A DNA stretch of 64,000 nt from Salinarimonas ramus (GCF_014645695.1 NZ_BMMF01000003.1:186001-250000); one strand, 5' to 3'. Positions 15,532 through 25,504 are shown, counted from the first letter of the stretch. Made by a program: numbers and translations. Notes: generated from the sequence alone by a model not told the origin.

Positions 15532-18500
15532 TCAGGCGATGCGGCGCGTGTCGTCGTCGTCGCTGCGAGCGAGGCCGAGGGCCGCGATGGGCATGGGCTT
15601 CGAGAACAGGTAGCCCTGGGCGAGGTCGCAGCCGGCGGCGCGCAGCATGGTGGCCTGCGTCTCGGTCTCGACGCCCTCCGCCGTGCAGACCATGTCGAGG
15701 CTGCGCGCGAGCGCGATGATGGAGCACACGATGGCGGCGCAATCCTCGCGCTCGACGAAGTCGTTCACGAAGGACTTGTCGATCTTGATCTTGTCGAAGG
15801 GGAACATGCGCAGGTAGCTGAGCGACGAATAGCCCGTGCCGAAATCGTCGAGCGAGATGCGCACGCCCAGCGCCTTCACCCGGCGCAGGTCGGCGAGGAG
15901 CGCCTGGTCGTCGTCGAGGAGGACGGTCTCCGTCACCTCGAGCTCGAGGCGCTCGGGCGCGATACCGCTCTCCTCCAGAGCCGAGACGACCGCGTCGAGG
16001 AGGCCGCGATTGCGCAGCTGCGCGGGGGAGACGTTCACCGCGAGATGAACGTCGTCCGGCAGGGATTGCGCCGCCTCACGGCAGGCCTGGGCGAGGACCC
16101 AGTCGCCCACCGGCGTGATCAGGCCCGTCTCCTCCAGCAGCGGGATGAACGTGCTCGGCGGCACCATGCCCCGCTCGGGATGCGTCCAGCGCAGCAGCGT
16201 CTCGACGCCCATCGTCTCGCGCGTCGCGATGTCGACGATGGGCTGGTAGTGAAGCGAGAACTGCCCGCGAGCCATGGCCTCGCGCAGGTCGCGGATCAGC
16301 TCGCGGCGTGCCCGCGCCGCCGCGTCGAGATCGCCGTCGAAGACGCGCCAGGCGTTCCGCCCGTCCGCCTTGACGCGGTAGAGCGCGGTATCGGCGTTGC
16401 GCAGGAGCTCGTCGACGCTGCGCCCGTGGATCGGCGCGAGCGCCGCGCCGATGCTGGCGCCGATGCTCACCTGGCGCCCCTCCACGGAGAAGGGCTCGGT
16501 GAGCGCGCCCAGCAGCCGGCGCGCGAGCGCCTCGCAGCCGTCGCGGATGTCGCCGCGCCCGCGGATGAGGAGCGCGAACTCGTCGCCGCCGAGCCGTGCG
16601 ATGAGGTCGTCCTGGCGCACGTGCGCGCGCATGCGCTCGGCCACCTGCACCAGGAGCCCGTCGCCGATGGCGTGGCCGAACGTGTCGTTGACGGCCTTGA
16701 AGCGATCGAGATCGACGAGGAGGACGGCGAAGGGGCGCCCGGCGTCGTCGTGGAGCGCCTCCTCCATGCGAACCTTGAGCGCGCCGCGATTGGCGAGGCC
16801 GGTGAGGACGTCGTGGTTGGCGGCGTGGTTGATGCGGGCGGCGACCTGCTCGCGCTCGGTGACGTCCTCGTGGGTCGTCACCCAGCCGCCGCCGGGGATC
16901 GGCGCGTTGGTCTGGGCGATGAGGCGCCCCGAGCGGGTGCGGATGACGGCGCGGGTCTCCTGGCCCTGGCCGAGCCGCTCGAAGAAGGCCTGCATCGTCG
17001 TGGGGATGTCGCCCGAGAAGCAGCCCGCGGAGACGCGCAGACGCAACACCTCCTCCAGGTGCATGCCGTGCCGCACGGCGCCGGGCTCGAGCCCCATCAG
17101 CTCGAGATAGCGGTCGTTCCAGATCACGAGCCGGGCCGAGGCGTCGTACATGGTCAGGCCCTGCATCATGTGCGAGAGCGTGAGCTGAAGCTGGCGCGCG
17201 CGTTCGGAGGCGGAGCGGCTCGCCTCGACGAGCTGCTGCATGGCGAGCCGCCGCTCGGTGACGTCGGTCCCGACCCCGCGATAGCCGCGGAAGGTGCCGT
17301 CCTCGGAGAAGATCGGATCGCCGCTGATGCGGAACCAGCGGGTGAAGCCGCCCTCCTGCACGCGGTATTCGAGATTGCGGAAGGGCTCGCGCCGGGCGAG
17401 CTGGGCGAGGTGCTCGTCCCAGGTCGTGTTCTCGAGCTCGATGGGCAGATCGCGCCGCGTCTTGCCGATGAGCTCCTCGCGGTTCTTCCAGAGCCCGTTG
17501 ATCTCCTGCGAGAACAGGGTGAAGCGCAGCTCCGCATCCTGCTCCCAGAACCAGTCCGAGCCCATGGCGGAGAGCGAGCGGAAGCGCCCCTCGCTCTCGG
17601 CGAGCGCGGCTTCCGCCTCGCGTCGCTCGGTGATGTCGAGATGCAGGCCCGAGACGCGCGCCGGCGCTCCGCTGTCGTCGCGGGCGACCACGCGGCCGAC
17701 GGCGAGGATCCAGCGCCAGGTCCCGTCGGCGGCGCGCATGCGGAACTCGGCGCGGTAGTCCGCCGCCTCGCCGCGCAGATGCTTGTGCAGGCGCTCCTGC
17801 GCGGGGGCGACGTCGTCGGCATGGACGAGGGAGAGCCAGCTCTCCATGGCGTCGGGACGCTCGCCCTGGCGATAGCCGAGCATCGTCCACCAAGTCTCGT
17901 TGTACCAGTTCTCGTTCGTGCCGGGCATCCAGTCCCACAGCCCGATATTCGCGCCCTCGGTGGCGATGGCGAGGCGCTGGCGGGCGGTCTCGTAGCGCTC
18001 GCGCGCCCTTGCGATGTCGGTCACGTCCTGCATGGCGGAGGCGATAGCGACGACCGCCTCGCCCTCGCGGATCGCCTGGCCGAAGCAGCGCAGCCGGCGG
18101 CTGCCGGCCGCCTTGCAGGTCGTGAGCTCGACGTCCCAGCCCACCCCGTTCTCGCGGGCGTCGCCGACGAGGCGCGCGAGCCGCTCCGCGGAGGCCGGCT
18201 CGAAGAGCGCGAGCGTGCCGGCGAAGGTCTCGAGCGCGTCCTCGGGCATGCGCAGGAGCTCGCGCAGGCGCTTGGCCCAGCGCACGCGGCCCGTGCGGCA
18301 GTCGATGTGCCAGGGCGCCACGTGCGCCATCTCGGACATGACGGTGAGCTCCTCCGCCGCCGCCTCGAGATCGCGGGAGACGCCGTGGAGGTTTCGGTTC
18401 TGACGATGCAGCAGGAAGAGCGCCGGCACGAGGCACACGGCGATGAGGCAGCCGACGAGAGCGCCCGCGATCGTCTCGAGCAGGGCCTGCTCGTCGTGAC

Positions 18501-19038
18501 GGCTGTTTTGGATCGCCTGCGATTCGTCGCGCAGGATCCCCACGAGCTCGGCCGAGCGCACGACGACGGCGTCCGTCGCCGCGACGAGGGCGTCGATCTC
18601 CGCCTGCCCGTCGCGCACCGCCTCGGCGAGGCGGGAGACGTCCCAGACGTCGAGGGCGAGGATGGTGAAGGCCTCGCGCATGGCGTTCGCGTCGCGGGCG
18701 CGGTCGAGGGTCTCGCGGAATGCGGCGAGCGTCTCGGATTGCAGGGCGAGCGCACGCGCGAGCGCCGCCTGCGCGGCCTCGTCCTCCGGCGCGGAGACCG
18801 CGAGGGCGGCGTGCAGCCCGACGTCCTTGGCGAGGGCGGCCTGGAGGCCCACCGCGTCGACGAGGCTCGCGAGCTCCGCCGTCGCGCCCTCCTCGTTGCC
18901 GCGGAGCGTCTCGGCCTCCTTGAAGAGGAGGAGCGCGAGCAGCATCACGCCGAGCCCGAGCAGGCACAGGAGCGCCGGGACGAGCCTGTGCTCGCGCGGG
19001 CGCGTCGCGCGCATGCGGGCCGGCAGCGCGAGCTTCAT
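15532..19038 (-). CDS. Membrane-anchored PAS-GGDEF-EAL cyclic-di-GMP protein
   Basis: Large signalling protein (1168 residues) that should make and/or break cyclic-di-GMP. It begins with a membrane segment (about 22-41), a helical periplasmic region, and a second membrane segment (about 190-210). Several PAS domains follow (residues ~220-720), including [22 protein letters not shown]. The GGDEF domain has an intact GGDEF at 817-821 preceded by [14 protein letters not shown]. The EAL domain has ETL in place of EAL (E946, VETLLRW), [10 protein letters not shown] and AEGVET, so the metal-binding acids are kept and it may be active. No GGDEF inhibitory-site assignment is attempted. It is divergent from the hydrolase gene at 19319 with an AT-rich patch between. 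Confidence 0.93.
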   Translation of the reverse strand: MKLALPARMRATRPREHRLVPALLCLLGLGVMLLALLLFKEAETLRGNEEGATAELASLVDAVGLQAALAKDVGLHAALAVSAPEDEAAQAALARALALQSETLAAFRETLDRARDANAMREAFTILALDVWDVSRLAEAVRDGQAEIDALVAATDAVVVRSAELVGILRDESQAIQNSRHDEQALLETIAGALVGCLIAVCLVPALFLLHRQNRNLHGVSRDLEAAAEELTVMSEMAHVAPWHIDCRTGRVRWAKRLRELLRMPEDALETFAGTLALFEPASAERLARLVGDARENGVGWDVELTTCKAAGSRRLRCFGQAIREGEAVVAIASAMQDVTDIARARERYETARQRLAIATEGANIGLWDWMPGTNENWYNETWWTMLGYRQGERPDAMESWLSLVHADDVAPAQERLHKHLRGEAADYRAEFRMRAADGTWRWILAVGRVVARDDSGAPARVSGLHLDITERREAEAALAESEGRFRSLSAMGSDWFWEQDAELRFTLFSQEINGLWKNREELIGKTRRDLPIELENTTWDEHLAQLARREPFRNLEYRVQEGGFTRWFRISGDPIFSEDGTFRGYRGVGTDVTERRLAMQQLVEASRSASERARQLQLTLSHMMQGLTMYDASARLVIWNDRYLELMGLEPGAVRHGMHLEEVLRLRVSAGCFSGDIPTTMQAFFERLGQGQETRAVIRTRSGRLIAQTNAPIPGGGWVTTHEDVTEREQVAARINHAANHDVLTGLANRGALKVRMEEALHDDAGRPFAVLLVDLDRFKAVNDTFGHAIGDGLLVQVAERMRAHVRQDDLIARLGGDEFALLIRGRGDIRDGCEALARRLLGALTEPFSVEGRQVSIGASIGAALAPIHGRSVDELLRNADTALYRVKADGRNAWRVFDGDLDAAARARRELIRDLREAMARGQFSLHYQPIVDIATRETMGVETLLRWTHPERGMVPPSTFIPLLEETGLITPVGDWVLAQACREAAQSLPDDVHLAVNVSPAQLRNRGLLDAVVSALEESGIAPERLELEVTETVLLDDDQALLADLRRVKALGVRISLDDFGTGYSSLSYLRMFPFDKIKIDKSFVNDFVEREDCAAIVCSIIALARSLDMVCTAEGVETETQATMLRAAGCDLAQGYLFSKPMPIAALGLARSDDDDTRRIA

Positions 19039-19164
19039 GCCACGGCGTTCCCGCGCATCGTCTCGGCGACGCGGACGAGCGGCGGCGCGAATGGCGTCAT
19101 CACGGGCTCCATCGGCTCGGGGGTACCGGGAGGGCCGACCCCGACGCAGAACTCTACGGAGCGG

Positions 19165-19212
19165 AAGTAAACGAGTGCATAAACACGTGTTGCATCATCT
19201 TAAATTGTCGCG
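19165..19212. promoter_or_regulatory. AT-rich divergent regulatory patch with palindrome
   Basis: The 280-base gap between the GGDEF-EAL gene and the hydrolase gene is GC-rich except for this ~48-base AT-rich stretch. It contains the perfect 10-bp palindrome AACACGTGTT (19182-19191), flanked by TGCAT on both sides. It is the likely site of one or both promoters and possibly an operator. No unambiguous -35/-10 pair was assigned. Confidence 0.4.
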
Positions 19213-19318
19213 CTTCCCTGGACGCACCTCGCGCTGCCCGCGATTGCGCCCCGCGGGACGGGCTGCGAAGGTCGCGGCGTGCCCTGTCGACGGCACGGGA
19301 AGCGGACGAGGGAGACGG

Positions 19319-20881
19319 ATGGCGCGGCGCTTCGGGTTCTCGGCTCTCGATGGCGTGCTGGCGCTCCTCGCGGCGGCGGCGATCGCGTTCGCCCTGTGGC
19401 GGCTCGACGCCGCGACGCGGCCCCTCGTCGTGGAGCGCGTCACGGTCGGGCACGTGCCCGCGAGCGTCTACCGACCGGCGAACGAGGCCGCGGGGCCGGC
19501 GGTGGTGATCGCCCACGGCTTCGCGGGGTCGCGCCAGCTCATGCAGGCCTTCGCCGTGACGCTCGCCCGCAACGGCTACGTCGCGATCGCCTTCGACTAC
19601 GCCGGCCACGGCCGCAATCCGCGCCCGCTCGCGGGGTCCATCGTGGAGGAGGACGGCGCGACGCGAACCCTCGTCGCGGAGACGCGAGCGGTGGCCGACG
19701 CCGCACGCGCGCTCGGCGACGGCAGGCTCGCGCTGCTGGGCCATTCCATGGCCTCCGACATCGTGGTGCGGGCGGCGCGCGCGCTGAACGAGGACGCCGG
19801 CGCGCCCGTCGTCGCCGCCACGATCGCCGTGTCCATGTTCTCCCCCGCCGTGACGGCGGACGAGCCCGAGAACCTCCTCGTCGTCGTGGGCGGGCTCGAA
19901 GCGGGCCTGCGCGAGGAGGCGTTGCGGGTGCTCGCGCTCGCCGCCGACGGGGCCCGGGTGGCGGAGGGCACCACGGTCGGCGACCCCGCCGCCGGCACGG
20001 GGCGGCGCGTCGTCTTCGCCGAGGGCGTCGAGCACGTGGGCGTGCTCTATGCGCGCGAGACGCTGGCCGAGACGGTGGCCTGGCTCGACGCCACCTTCGG
20101 GATCGCCCGCACGGAGCCGATCTTCGTCGACCGCCGCGGGCCGCTGATCCTGCTGCTTCTCGCGGGCATCGTCGTCTCGGCGCGCCCGCTCTCGCGTCTC
20201 CTGCCGAGGGTCGCGCCGGCGCCGATCGGCGCGGGGCTGCCCTGGCGGCGGCTCTGGATCGCCCTCCTCGTTCCAGCGATCGCGACGCCCCTCGTCCTGC
20301 GGCTCGTGCCGACGCAGGTCCTGCCCGTCCTCGTCGCCGACTATCTCGCGGCGCATTTCCTGCTCTACGGCCTGATCGCGGCCGCGTGCCTCGTCGTCAT
20401 CCGGCGACGCGACCGGAGCGCCGCCCGGGCGATCCCCGTCGATCGCCGGCGGCTCGCCCTGGCGCTCGCCGCGACGATCGCCTTCTTCTTCGTCGCCATC
20501 GTCTGGCCGCTCGACACGTTCGTCACGAGCTTCGTGCCGGGGCGCGAGCGGATCTGGCTCGTGGCGCTCATGCTGGTGGGCACGCTGCCCTTCTTCCTCG
20601 CCGACGAGTGGGCGACGCGCGGGCCCGGCGCAGCGCGGCTCGGCTATCCGGCGGCGAAGCTCGCCTTCGTCCTCTCGCTCGCGCTCGCGGTCGCGCTCGA
20701 TTTCGAGCGGCTGTTCTTCCTCGTGATCATCGTCCCGGTGATCGCGGCCTTCCTCCTCGTCTACGGCCTGTTCTCGCGCTTCCTTTACGGTGCAACCGGC
20801 CATCCGCTCGTGGCCGGCGTGGCGAACGCGGTCGCCTTCGCCTGGGCGCTGGGCGTCACCTTCCCGCTGCTCGCCTCCTGA
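19319..20881 (+). CDS. Alpha/beta hydrolase with multi-pass membrane domain
   Basis: A 520-residue protein of unknown substrate. An N-terminal membrane anchor (residues ~10-25) is followed by an alpha/beta-hydrolase domain: oxyanion region VVIAHGFAGSRQLMQ, nucleophile elbow GHSMASD, and a likely catalytic histidine in AEGVEHVGVLY. After about residue 280 come six or so membrane segments (PLILLLLAGIVVSA, LALALAATIAFFFVAIVW, LVIIVPVIAAFLLVYGLF). The combination of soluble hydrolase and C-terminal membrane bundle is uncommon. The ATG at 19319 follows AGGGAGACGG. The next gene is a second, unrelated-looking alpha/beta hydrolase 15 bases downstream, probably in the same operon. Confidence 0.85.
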   Translation: MARRFGFSALDGVLALLAAAAIAFALWRLDAATRPLVVERVTVGHVPASVYRPANEAAGPAVVIAHGFAGSRQLMQAFAVTLARNGYVAIAFDYAGHGRNPRPLAGSIVEEDGATRTLVAETRAVADAARALGDGRLALLGHSMASDIVVRAARALNEDAGAPVVAATIAVSMFSPAVTADEPENLLVVVGGLEAGLREEALRVLALAADGARVAEGTTVGDPAAGTGRRVVFAEGVEHVGVLYARETLAETVAWLDATFGIARTEPIFVDRRGPLILLLLAGIVVSARPLSRLLPRVAPAPIGAGLPWRRLWIALLVPAIATPLVLRLVPTQVLPVLVADYLAAHFLLYGLIAAACLVVIRRRDRSAARAIPVDRRRLALALAATIAFFFVAIVWPLDTFVTSFVPGRERIWLVALMLVGTLPFFLADEWATRGPGAARLGYPAAKLAFVLSLALAVALDFERLFFLVIIVPVIAAFLLVYGLFSRFLYGATGHPLVAGVANAVAFAWALGVTFPLLAS

Positions 20882-20896
20882 GCTAGGGTCGGGCTC

Positions 20897-21889
20897 ATGA
20901 AGCTCGTCCCCACGCCTGGAAATCCGATCCCCGAGGGCGCGATCGTCGGGCGCATCGTCGCGCGCGACGGCGCGCCGCTGCGCGTCGCCCGCTGGCCCGC
21001 GCGCTGCCCCAGCCCGCGGGGAACGGTGGTGATCTTCCAGGGGCGCGCCGAGTTCATCGAGAAGTATTTCGAGACGATCCGCGACCTCCTCGCCCGCGAC
21101 TTCGCCGTCGTCGCCTTCGACTGGCGCGGCCAAGGCGGCTCGGAGCGGGTGCTGAGCGATCCGCGAAAAGGTCATGTCGGGCGCTTCGGCCGCTATGCGC
21201 GCGACGTCGAGGCGATCGCCGCTCAGGTGCTCGCGCGCGACTGCCCGGGGCCGCACGCGGTGCTCGGCCATTCCATGGGCGCGGCCATCGCCCTCGACCT
21301 CGCCCGGCGCGGGCGGCTGCCGGCGGAGCGCATCGTCGCGCTCGCCCCGATGATCGGGCTCGCGCAGGTGACGCGCCCGCGCCTCGCGCATGCGGCGACG
21401 ACGCTCGCCTGGCTCGCGGGCTTCGGCGGCGCCTGGATACCAGGTGGCGGCGAGACCTCCATGGCGACGAAGCCCTTCGCGACCAACCTCCTCACTTCCG
21501 ATCGCCTGCGTTACGCCCGCAACGCCGACGCGGCCGCGGCGCTCAAGGACGGCGCCATCGGCGATCCCACGATCGGGTGGGCACGCGGGGCCTTCGCCCT
21601 GATGCGTCGTCTCCAGGAGCCGCGCGCCGCCCTCGAGATCCGCATCCCCACGCTGGTGATCGCGGCGGGCGCCGATCGCGTGGTCTCGACGCCCGCGGTC
21701 GAGCGCTTCGCGGCGCGGCTGAAGACCGGCAACGCCCTCGTCGTGCCCGGCGCGCGCCACGAGCTCCTCACCGAGGTGGACGCCATCCGCGCGCCGGTGC
21801 TGGCGGCCATCGACGCCTTCCTGCCGGGCGCGGATGCCGCGGAGGCGGACGACGACGGGGATCTCGCCCTCTACCGGCAGAGCGGATAG
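20897..21889 (+). CDS. Alpha/beta hydrolase, lysophospholipase-like (PldB family)
   Basis: A 330-residue serine hydrolase of the monoacylglycerol lipase/lysophospholipase L2 type, probably cleaving acyl esters. Visible motifs are the HG-equivalent loop VVIFQGRAEFIEKYFE, AFDWRGQGGSERV, the nucleophile elbow GHSMGAA, a late Asp region (VIAAGADRVVS) and the catalytic-histidine segment PGARHELLTEVD. There is no signal peptide. It starts 15 bases after the membrane hydrolase gene, so they are likely co-transcribed. Its last 19 bases are antisense to the end of the small membrane gene that closes the oxidase cluster. Confidence 0.88.
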   Translation: MKLVPTPGNPIPEGAIVGRIVARDGAPLRVARWPARCPSPRGTVVIFQGRAEFIEKYFETIRDLLARDFAVVAFDWRGQGGSERVLSDPRKGHVGRFGRYARDVEAIAAQVLARDCPGPHAVLGHSMGAAIALDLARRGRLPAERIVALAPMIGLAQVTRPRLAHAATTLAWLAGFGGAWIPGGGETSMATKPFATNLLTSDRLRYARNADAAAALKDGAIGDPTIGWARGAFALMRRLQEPRAALEIRIPTLVIAAGADRVVSTPAVERFAARLKTGNALVVPGARHELLTEVDAIRAPVLAAIDAFLPGADAAEADDDGDLALYRQSG

Positions 21890-22209
21890 GCGAGAACGGG
21901 CAGCCCGATCCAGATCGTCGCCGCCAGCGCCGCCGCCGACAGGACGAGCGACGCCCGCGCGACGAAGCCCGCACCGCGGTCGTCGGGACGCTCTCCGCGC
22001 CCCGCACGCCGCGACAGGGGCACGAGCGCCCCGGCGAGGACGACATGGCCGACCCACGCGCCGAGGAGCGCGATCCGCAGGGTCGACGCGTCCCAGGCAT
22101 ACGTGCAGCCGATCGCGTGCAGGCCGTAGAGGACGAGGAAGGCCGAGGACCAGACGAGGAAGCCCCCCACGAGCCACAGGAGCCCGATCGGGCGCGAGAG
22201 CGCGCTCAT
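21871..22209 (-). CDS. Small membrane protein of the oxidase cluster
   Basis: A 112-residue protein with three predicted membrane segments (GLLWLVGGFLVWSSAFLVLYGL, LLGAWVGHVVLAGALVPL, ASLVLSAAALAATIWIGLPVL). Its start codon overlaps the stop of the subunit I/III gene by four bases, so it is translationally coupled and probably belongs to the oxidase complex or its assembly. I do not recognise a family with certainty; small hydrophobic proteins at this place in rhizobial oxidase clusters are usually annotated as hypothetical. It converges with the lysophospholipase-like gene, overlapping by 19 bases. Confidence 0.75.
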   Translation of the reverse strand: MSALSRPIGLLWLVGGFLVWSSAFLVLYGLHAIGCTYAWDASTLRIALLGAWVGHVVLAGALVPLSRRAGRGERPDDRGAGFVARASLVLSAAALAATIWIGLPVLAYPLCR

Positions 22210-24749
22210 CGCAGAGCCTCCGGCGCGCGCAGGGCCTCGGGCGCCCACAGCGCGAGGACGAGGGCCACGAGACCCGTCGCGGCCGTATAGACCTGCCACA
22301 TGGCGGCGATCTCCACGGGCGCGCGCCGCAGCGCCGAGATCGCGCCGCCGAGCGCGAGCCTCAGCGAGAACGCGCTCAGGATCAGGCCGACCGTCGCATG
22401 CAGCGCGACATAGGCGAGGAGCGCGCCGACGACGGCATGATGCGCGTGGCTCGTCGGCGCGAGGCCGAGCGCCATCCAGCCGAGCCCGCCGAGCGCCACC
22501 GCGCTCCCCGCCGCCGTGAACGCGAGGCAGCCGTCGCGCGCCGCCCCGCGGGCGACGCGCGCGCTGCGGTTCGCCCATCCAGCCGCGAGGCCGGCGATCC
22601 CCGCGACGCCGAGGGCGGCGGCGCAGACGATGGCGGCGAGGCCCGGGAGCTCGGGGGCGCTCGGCGCGGGCCAACCCGGGGCGAAGGCCGCGAGGAAGAT
22701 CACGCCGAAGGCCAGCGAGGAGAACAGGATCGCGTCGGCGAGAAGCAGGAACAGCGTCGCCCACCAGGTCGGCGGTCGCGCCGACGCGACGTGGAGCGGG
22801 AGCACCACGCCGCGCCCGGCGTCCTCGGGGGGCGGATCGACGCGCATCGCTCCGCTCGCGGCCCAGCGCCAGGCGAAGACCAGCGTCAGGACGAGCCCGA
22901 GCGGCGCAAGCCAATAGAGCGAGGCGAGCATGCAGCCGAAGAAGACCGCGAGCGAGAGCGCCGTCCACAAAGGCGTGTAGTCCTGGTTCGGCAGGACGAG
23001 GATCTGCTCGGGCTTCGCGTCCACCATGGTGACGACGAGGGTCTCCATGCGCCCCTCGCGCACGCGCCCGAGATAGCCCTCGCCGGCCGCGAGGGCCTGC
23101 GGCAGGGTCGGGTCGTCGTGGAGCGGATCGCGGCTCGTCACGTGCGGCAGGCTCGCGAAGGCATACGGCGCGGGCGGCGTCGGCATCGCCCATTCGAGCG
23201 TGCTCGCCCTCCAGGGATTTCGCCGGAACGAGCGGCCGTGGTGCAGCTGGAGGAAGAGGTCGAGCGCCACGAGGGCGAAGCCCATGGTGAGCACGAAGGC
23301 GCCGATCGACGAGATCAGGTTGGGCGCGTGCCAGCCGAGCCCCGCCTCGTAGGTGAAGACGCGCCGCGGCATGCCGAGCAGCCCCGTCCAGTGCATGACG
23401 AGGAAGGTGAGGTTGAAGCCCGCGAAGATGAGCCAGAACGCCGTCTTGCCGAGCCGGAACACCGGCAGCCGACCGCTGATCTGCGGAAGCCAATAGTAGA
23501 TCGCCCCCAGGATCGGCAGGACGAAGCCGCCGATGAGCACGTAATGCAGGTGGGCGACGACGAAGTGCGTGTCGTGCACCTGCTCGTCGAAGGGCACGAT
23601 GGCGACCATCACGCCCGTCAGCCCGCCGGCCACGAAGACGAAGAAGAAGCCCAGGATGTAGAGCATCGGCAGGGTGAGCACCGGACGCCCCTTCGCGAGC
23701 GTCGCGAGCCAGGCGAAGACCTGCACGCCGGTGGGCACCGCGACCAGCAGCGAGGCCGCCGAGAAGAACGCGAGCGAGAGCCGCGGCAGGCCCGTGGCGA
23801 ACATGTGGTGGACCCACAAGCCGAAGGACAGGAAGCCCAGCGCCACCACCGCCGCGACCACCCAGGAATAGCCGACGATGGGGCGGCGCGCGAAGACCGG
23901 CAGGATCGTCGAGATCGCGCCGGCGGCGGGCACGAAGATGATGTAGACCTCCGGATGGCCGAAGAGCCAGAACAGGTGCTGCCAGAGCAGCGGGTCGCCG
24001 CCGGCCTCGGGCGAGAAGAAGGGCCAGCCGAAGGCGCGCTCCACCTCGAGCAGGATCGAGCCGAGGATGAGCGGCGGAAAGCCGCCCAGGATCATCAGGG
24101 CCGTCACCAGCAGGTACCACGCCATGATCGGCATGCGCCCCAGCGACATTCCCGGCGCACGGATCTTGAGGATCGTCACCGTGATCTCGACGGCCGCGGC
24201 GATGGCCGAGACCTCGACGAAGGTGATGCCCAGCAGCCAGACGTCGGCCCCGATGCCCGGCGAGAACGGCCTCGTCGAGAGCGGCGTGTACATGAACCAG
24301 CCGCTGTCGGGCGCCGCGCCGAAGGCGATGGAGCCGAGCACCACCGAGCCACCGATGAGGTAGCACCAGTAGCCGAAGGCCGAGAGGCGTGGGAAGGCGA
24401 GGTCGCGCGCGCCGAGCAGCTTCGGCAGGAGGTAGAGCGCCATGCCCTCGATGAAGGGGATGGCGAAGAGGAACATCATCACCGTGCCGTGCAGCGTCAC
24501 CACCTGCGCGTAAGCGCCGGGCCCGAGCACGTCGTTGAGCGGCAGCGCGAGCTGCGTCCGCAGGAGCATCGCGAGCAGGCCCGCCGCCATGAAGAAGGCG
24601 AGCGCGGTGAGCATGAAGCGCCGCCCGACGATCGAATGGTTCACCGCGCCGAGACGCGCCCGGCCCGGCGGCGTGTCCCAGATCGCGTAGAGCGCCCGAT
24701 GCAGGCGGATCGCGGTGGCGCGCCGCGCGGCGGTGGCGGGATCGGTCAT
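22206..24749 (-). CDS. Cytochrome c oxidase subunit I fused to subunit III
   Basis: An 847-residue haem-copper oxidase core. Residues ~35-560 are subunit I, with haem and copper ligands in place: H in VTLHGTVMMF, GHPEVY with E267 and the cross-linking Tyr, WVHHMF, HDTHFVVAHLHYV and GMPRR. Residues ~620-847 are a subunit III-like membrane domain. By hand alignment to bovine subunit I the K-channel lysine (PTGVK) is Gln343 here (PTGVQ), and the D-channel asparagines N80 and N98 are Leu105 and Ser123, while the channel Asp (D116) and E267 remain. It overlaps subunit II upstream and the small membrane gene downstream by four bases each. It is probably an accessory oxidase; related rhizobial genes are called coxN. 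Confidence 0.9.
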   Translation of the reverse strand: MTDPATAARRATAIRLHRALYAIWDTPPGRARLGAVNHSIVGRRFMLTALAFFMAAGLLAMLLRTQLALPLNDVLGPGAYAQVVTLHGTVMMFLFAIPFIEGMALYLLPKLLGARDLAFPRLSAFGYWCYLIGGSVVLGSIAFGAAPDSGWFMYTPLSTRPFSPGIGADVWLLGITFVEVSAIAAAVEITVTILKIRAPGMSLGRMPIMAWYLLVTALMILGGFPPLILGSILLEVERAFGWPFFSPEAGGDPLLWQHLFWLFGHPEVYIIFVPAAGAISTILPVFARRPIVGYSWVVAAVVALGFLSFGLWVHHMFATGLPRLSLAFFSAASLLVAVPTGVQVFAWLATLAKGRPVLTLPMLYILGFFFVFVAGGLTGVMVAIVPFDEQVHDTHFVVAHLHYVLIGGFVLPILGAIYYWLPQISGRLPVFRLGKTAFWLIFAGFNLTFLVMHWTGLLGMPRRVFTYEAGLGWHAPNLISSIGAFVLTMGFALVALDLFLQLHHGRSFRRNPWRASTLEWAMPTPPAPYAFASLPHVTSRDPLHDDPTLPQALAAGEGYLGRVREGRMETLVVTMVDAKPEQILVLPNQDYTPLWTALSLAVFFGCMLASLYWLAPLGLVLTLVFAWRWAASGAMRVDPPPEDAGRGVVLPLHVASARPPTWWATLFLLLADAILFSSLAFGVIFLAAFAPGWPAPSAPELPGLAAIVCAAALGVAGIAGLAAGWANRSARVARGAARDGCLAFTAAGSAVALGGLGWMALGLAPTSHAHHAVVGALLAYVALHATVGLILSAFSLRLALGGAISALRRAPVEIAAMWQVYTAATGLVALVLALWAPEALRAPEALR

Positions 24750-25363
24750 CGCGGCGCCTCCCCGGTCGTGCCGCCGGGCTCGGCAGTCTCGGCGGCGAGA
24801 CGCGCGAGCGCCGCCTCGTACGCCTCGGGCGCGTGCGCGATCACGTCGAGCCGCATGTAGGCGTGTCCCTCCCCGCAATATTCGCCGCAGACGCCGGCAT
24901 AGGTGCCCGGCTCCTCGGCGAGGATCGTGATCGTGTTGACGCGTCCGGGGATCGCGTCGCGCTTGCCGGCGAGCCGCGGCACCCAGAAGGAGTGGATGAC
25001 GTCGACGCTCGCGAGCGCGACCTCGACCGGCCGCCCCGCCGGGACGTGCATGACGCCGTCGAGCACGAGCGCGCCGCCCGGCGCGTCCTCGTGGCGAAAG
25101 CTCCAGACCCATTGCCGGCCCGTCGCGGCGATGCGTACCGGCTCCTCGCCGGTCAGCGCGGCGTCGTCGATGGGCTCGATGACGAAGGCCCAGAGCATCA
25201 GCGCCGTGAGCGTCGCGAAGGGAAAGGCGAGGCCGCCACCGACGAGCCAGACCGCATCGCGCGGCGCGCGCGATGAAACCGGACGCCCCCGCCGCGCTTG
25301 AAGGAAGGGGACGAGCGCCAGCGCGCAGACGAAGACGAGGATCGCCACCGCGCCGGCGAGCAT
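24746..25363 (-). CDS. Cytochrome c oxidase subunit II (start uncertain)
   Basis: Carries the CuA centre that accepts electrons from cytochrome c. Two membrane segments are followed by the periplasmic cupredoxin domain with VIHSFWVP and the full CuA motif CGEYCGEGHAYM. No cytochrome c domain is attached. The given start is the first in-frame ATG. Family-like sequence, however, extends upstream through a lipoprotein-type signal (LSVLGASGLAGC, Cys codon at 25433-25435) that has no ATG, GTG or TTG before it until well inside the opposite-strand DUF2231 gene. The true N-terminus may need an unusual start, a frameshift from the ATG at 25527, or a very long protein, because the same frame is open back to 26551. 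Confidence 0.8.
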   Translation of the reverse strand: MLAGAVAILVFVCALALVPFLQARRGRPVSSRAPRDAVWLVGGGLAFPFATLTALMLWAFVIEPIDDAALTGEEPVRIAATGRQWVWSFRHEDAPGGALVLDGVMHVPAGRPVEVALASVDVIHSFWVPRLAGKRDAIPGRVNTITILAEEPGTYAGVCGEYCGEGHAYMRLDVIAHAPEAYEAALARLAAETAEPGGTTGEAPR

Positions 25364-25504
25364 CACCCACCACAGGAGCGCGATGTCGGCGGCCGCGGGG
25401 CCGGCGGGATCGAGCGTCGAGAGCGGGCCCGCGCAGCCGGCGAGCCCGCTCGCCCCGAGAACCGAGAGGCCCGCCGCGGGGCGGGTCCCAGACCAGGAGA
25501 CGAG

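Noticed and set aside
14317-19170. A plus-strand open frame of more than 1600 codons antisense to the GGDEF-EAL gene
   Set aside because: Low-complexity Arg/Ala/Gly-rich translation with no domain; it mirrors the third-position GC bias of the real minus-strand gene.
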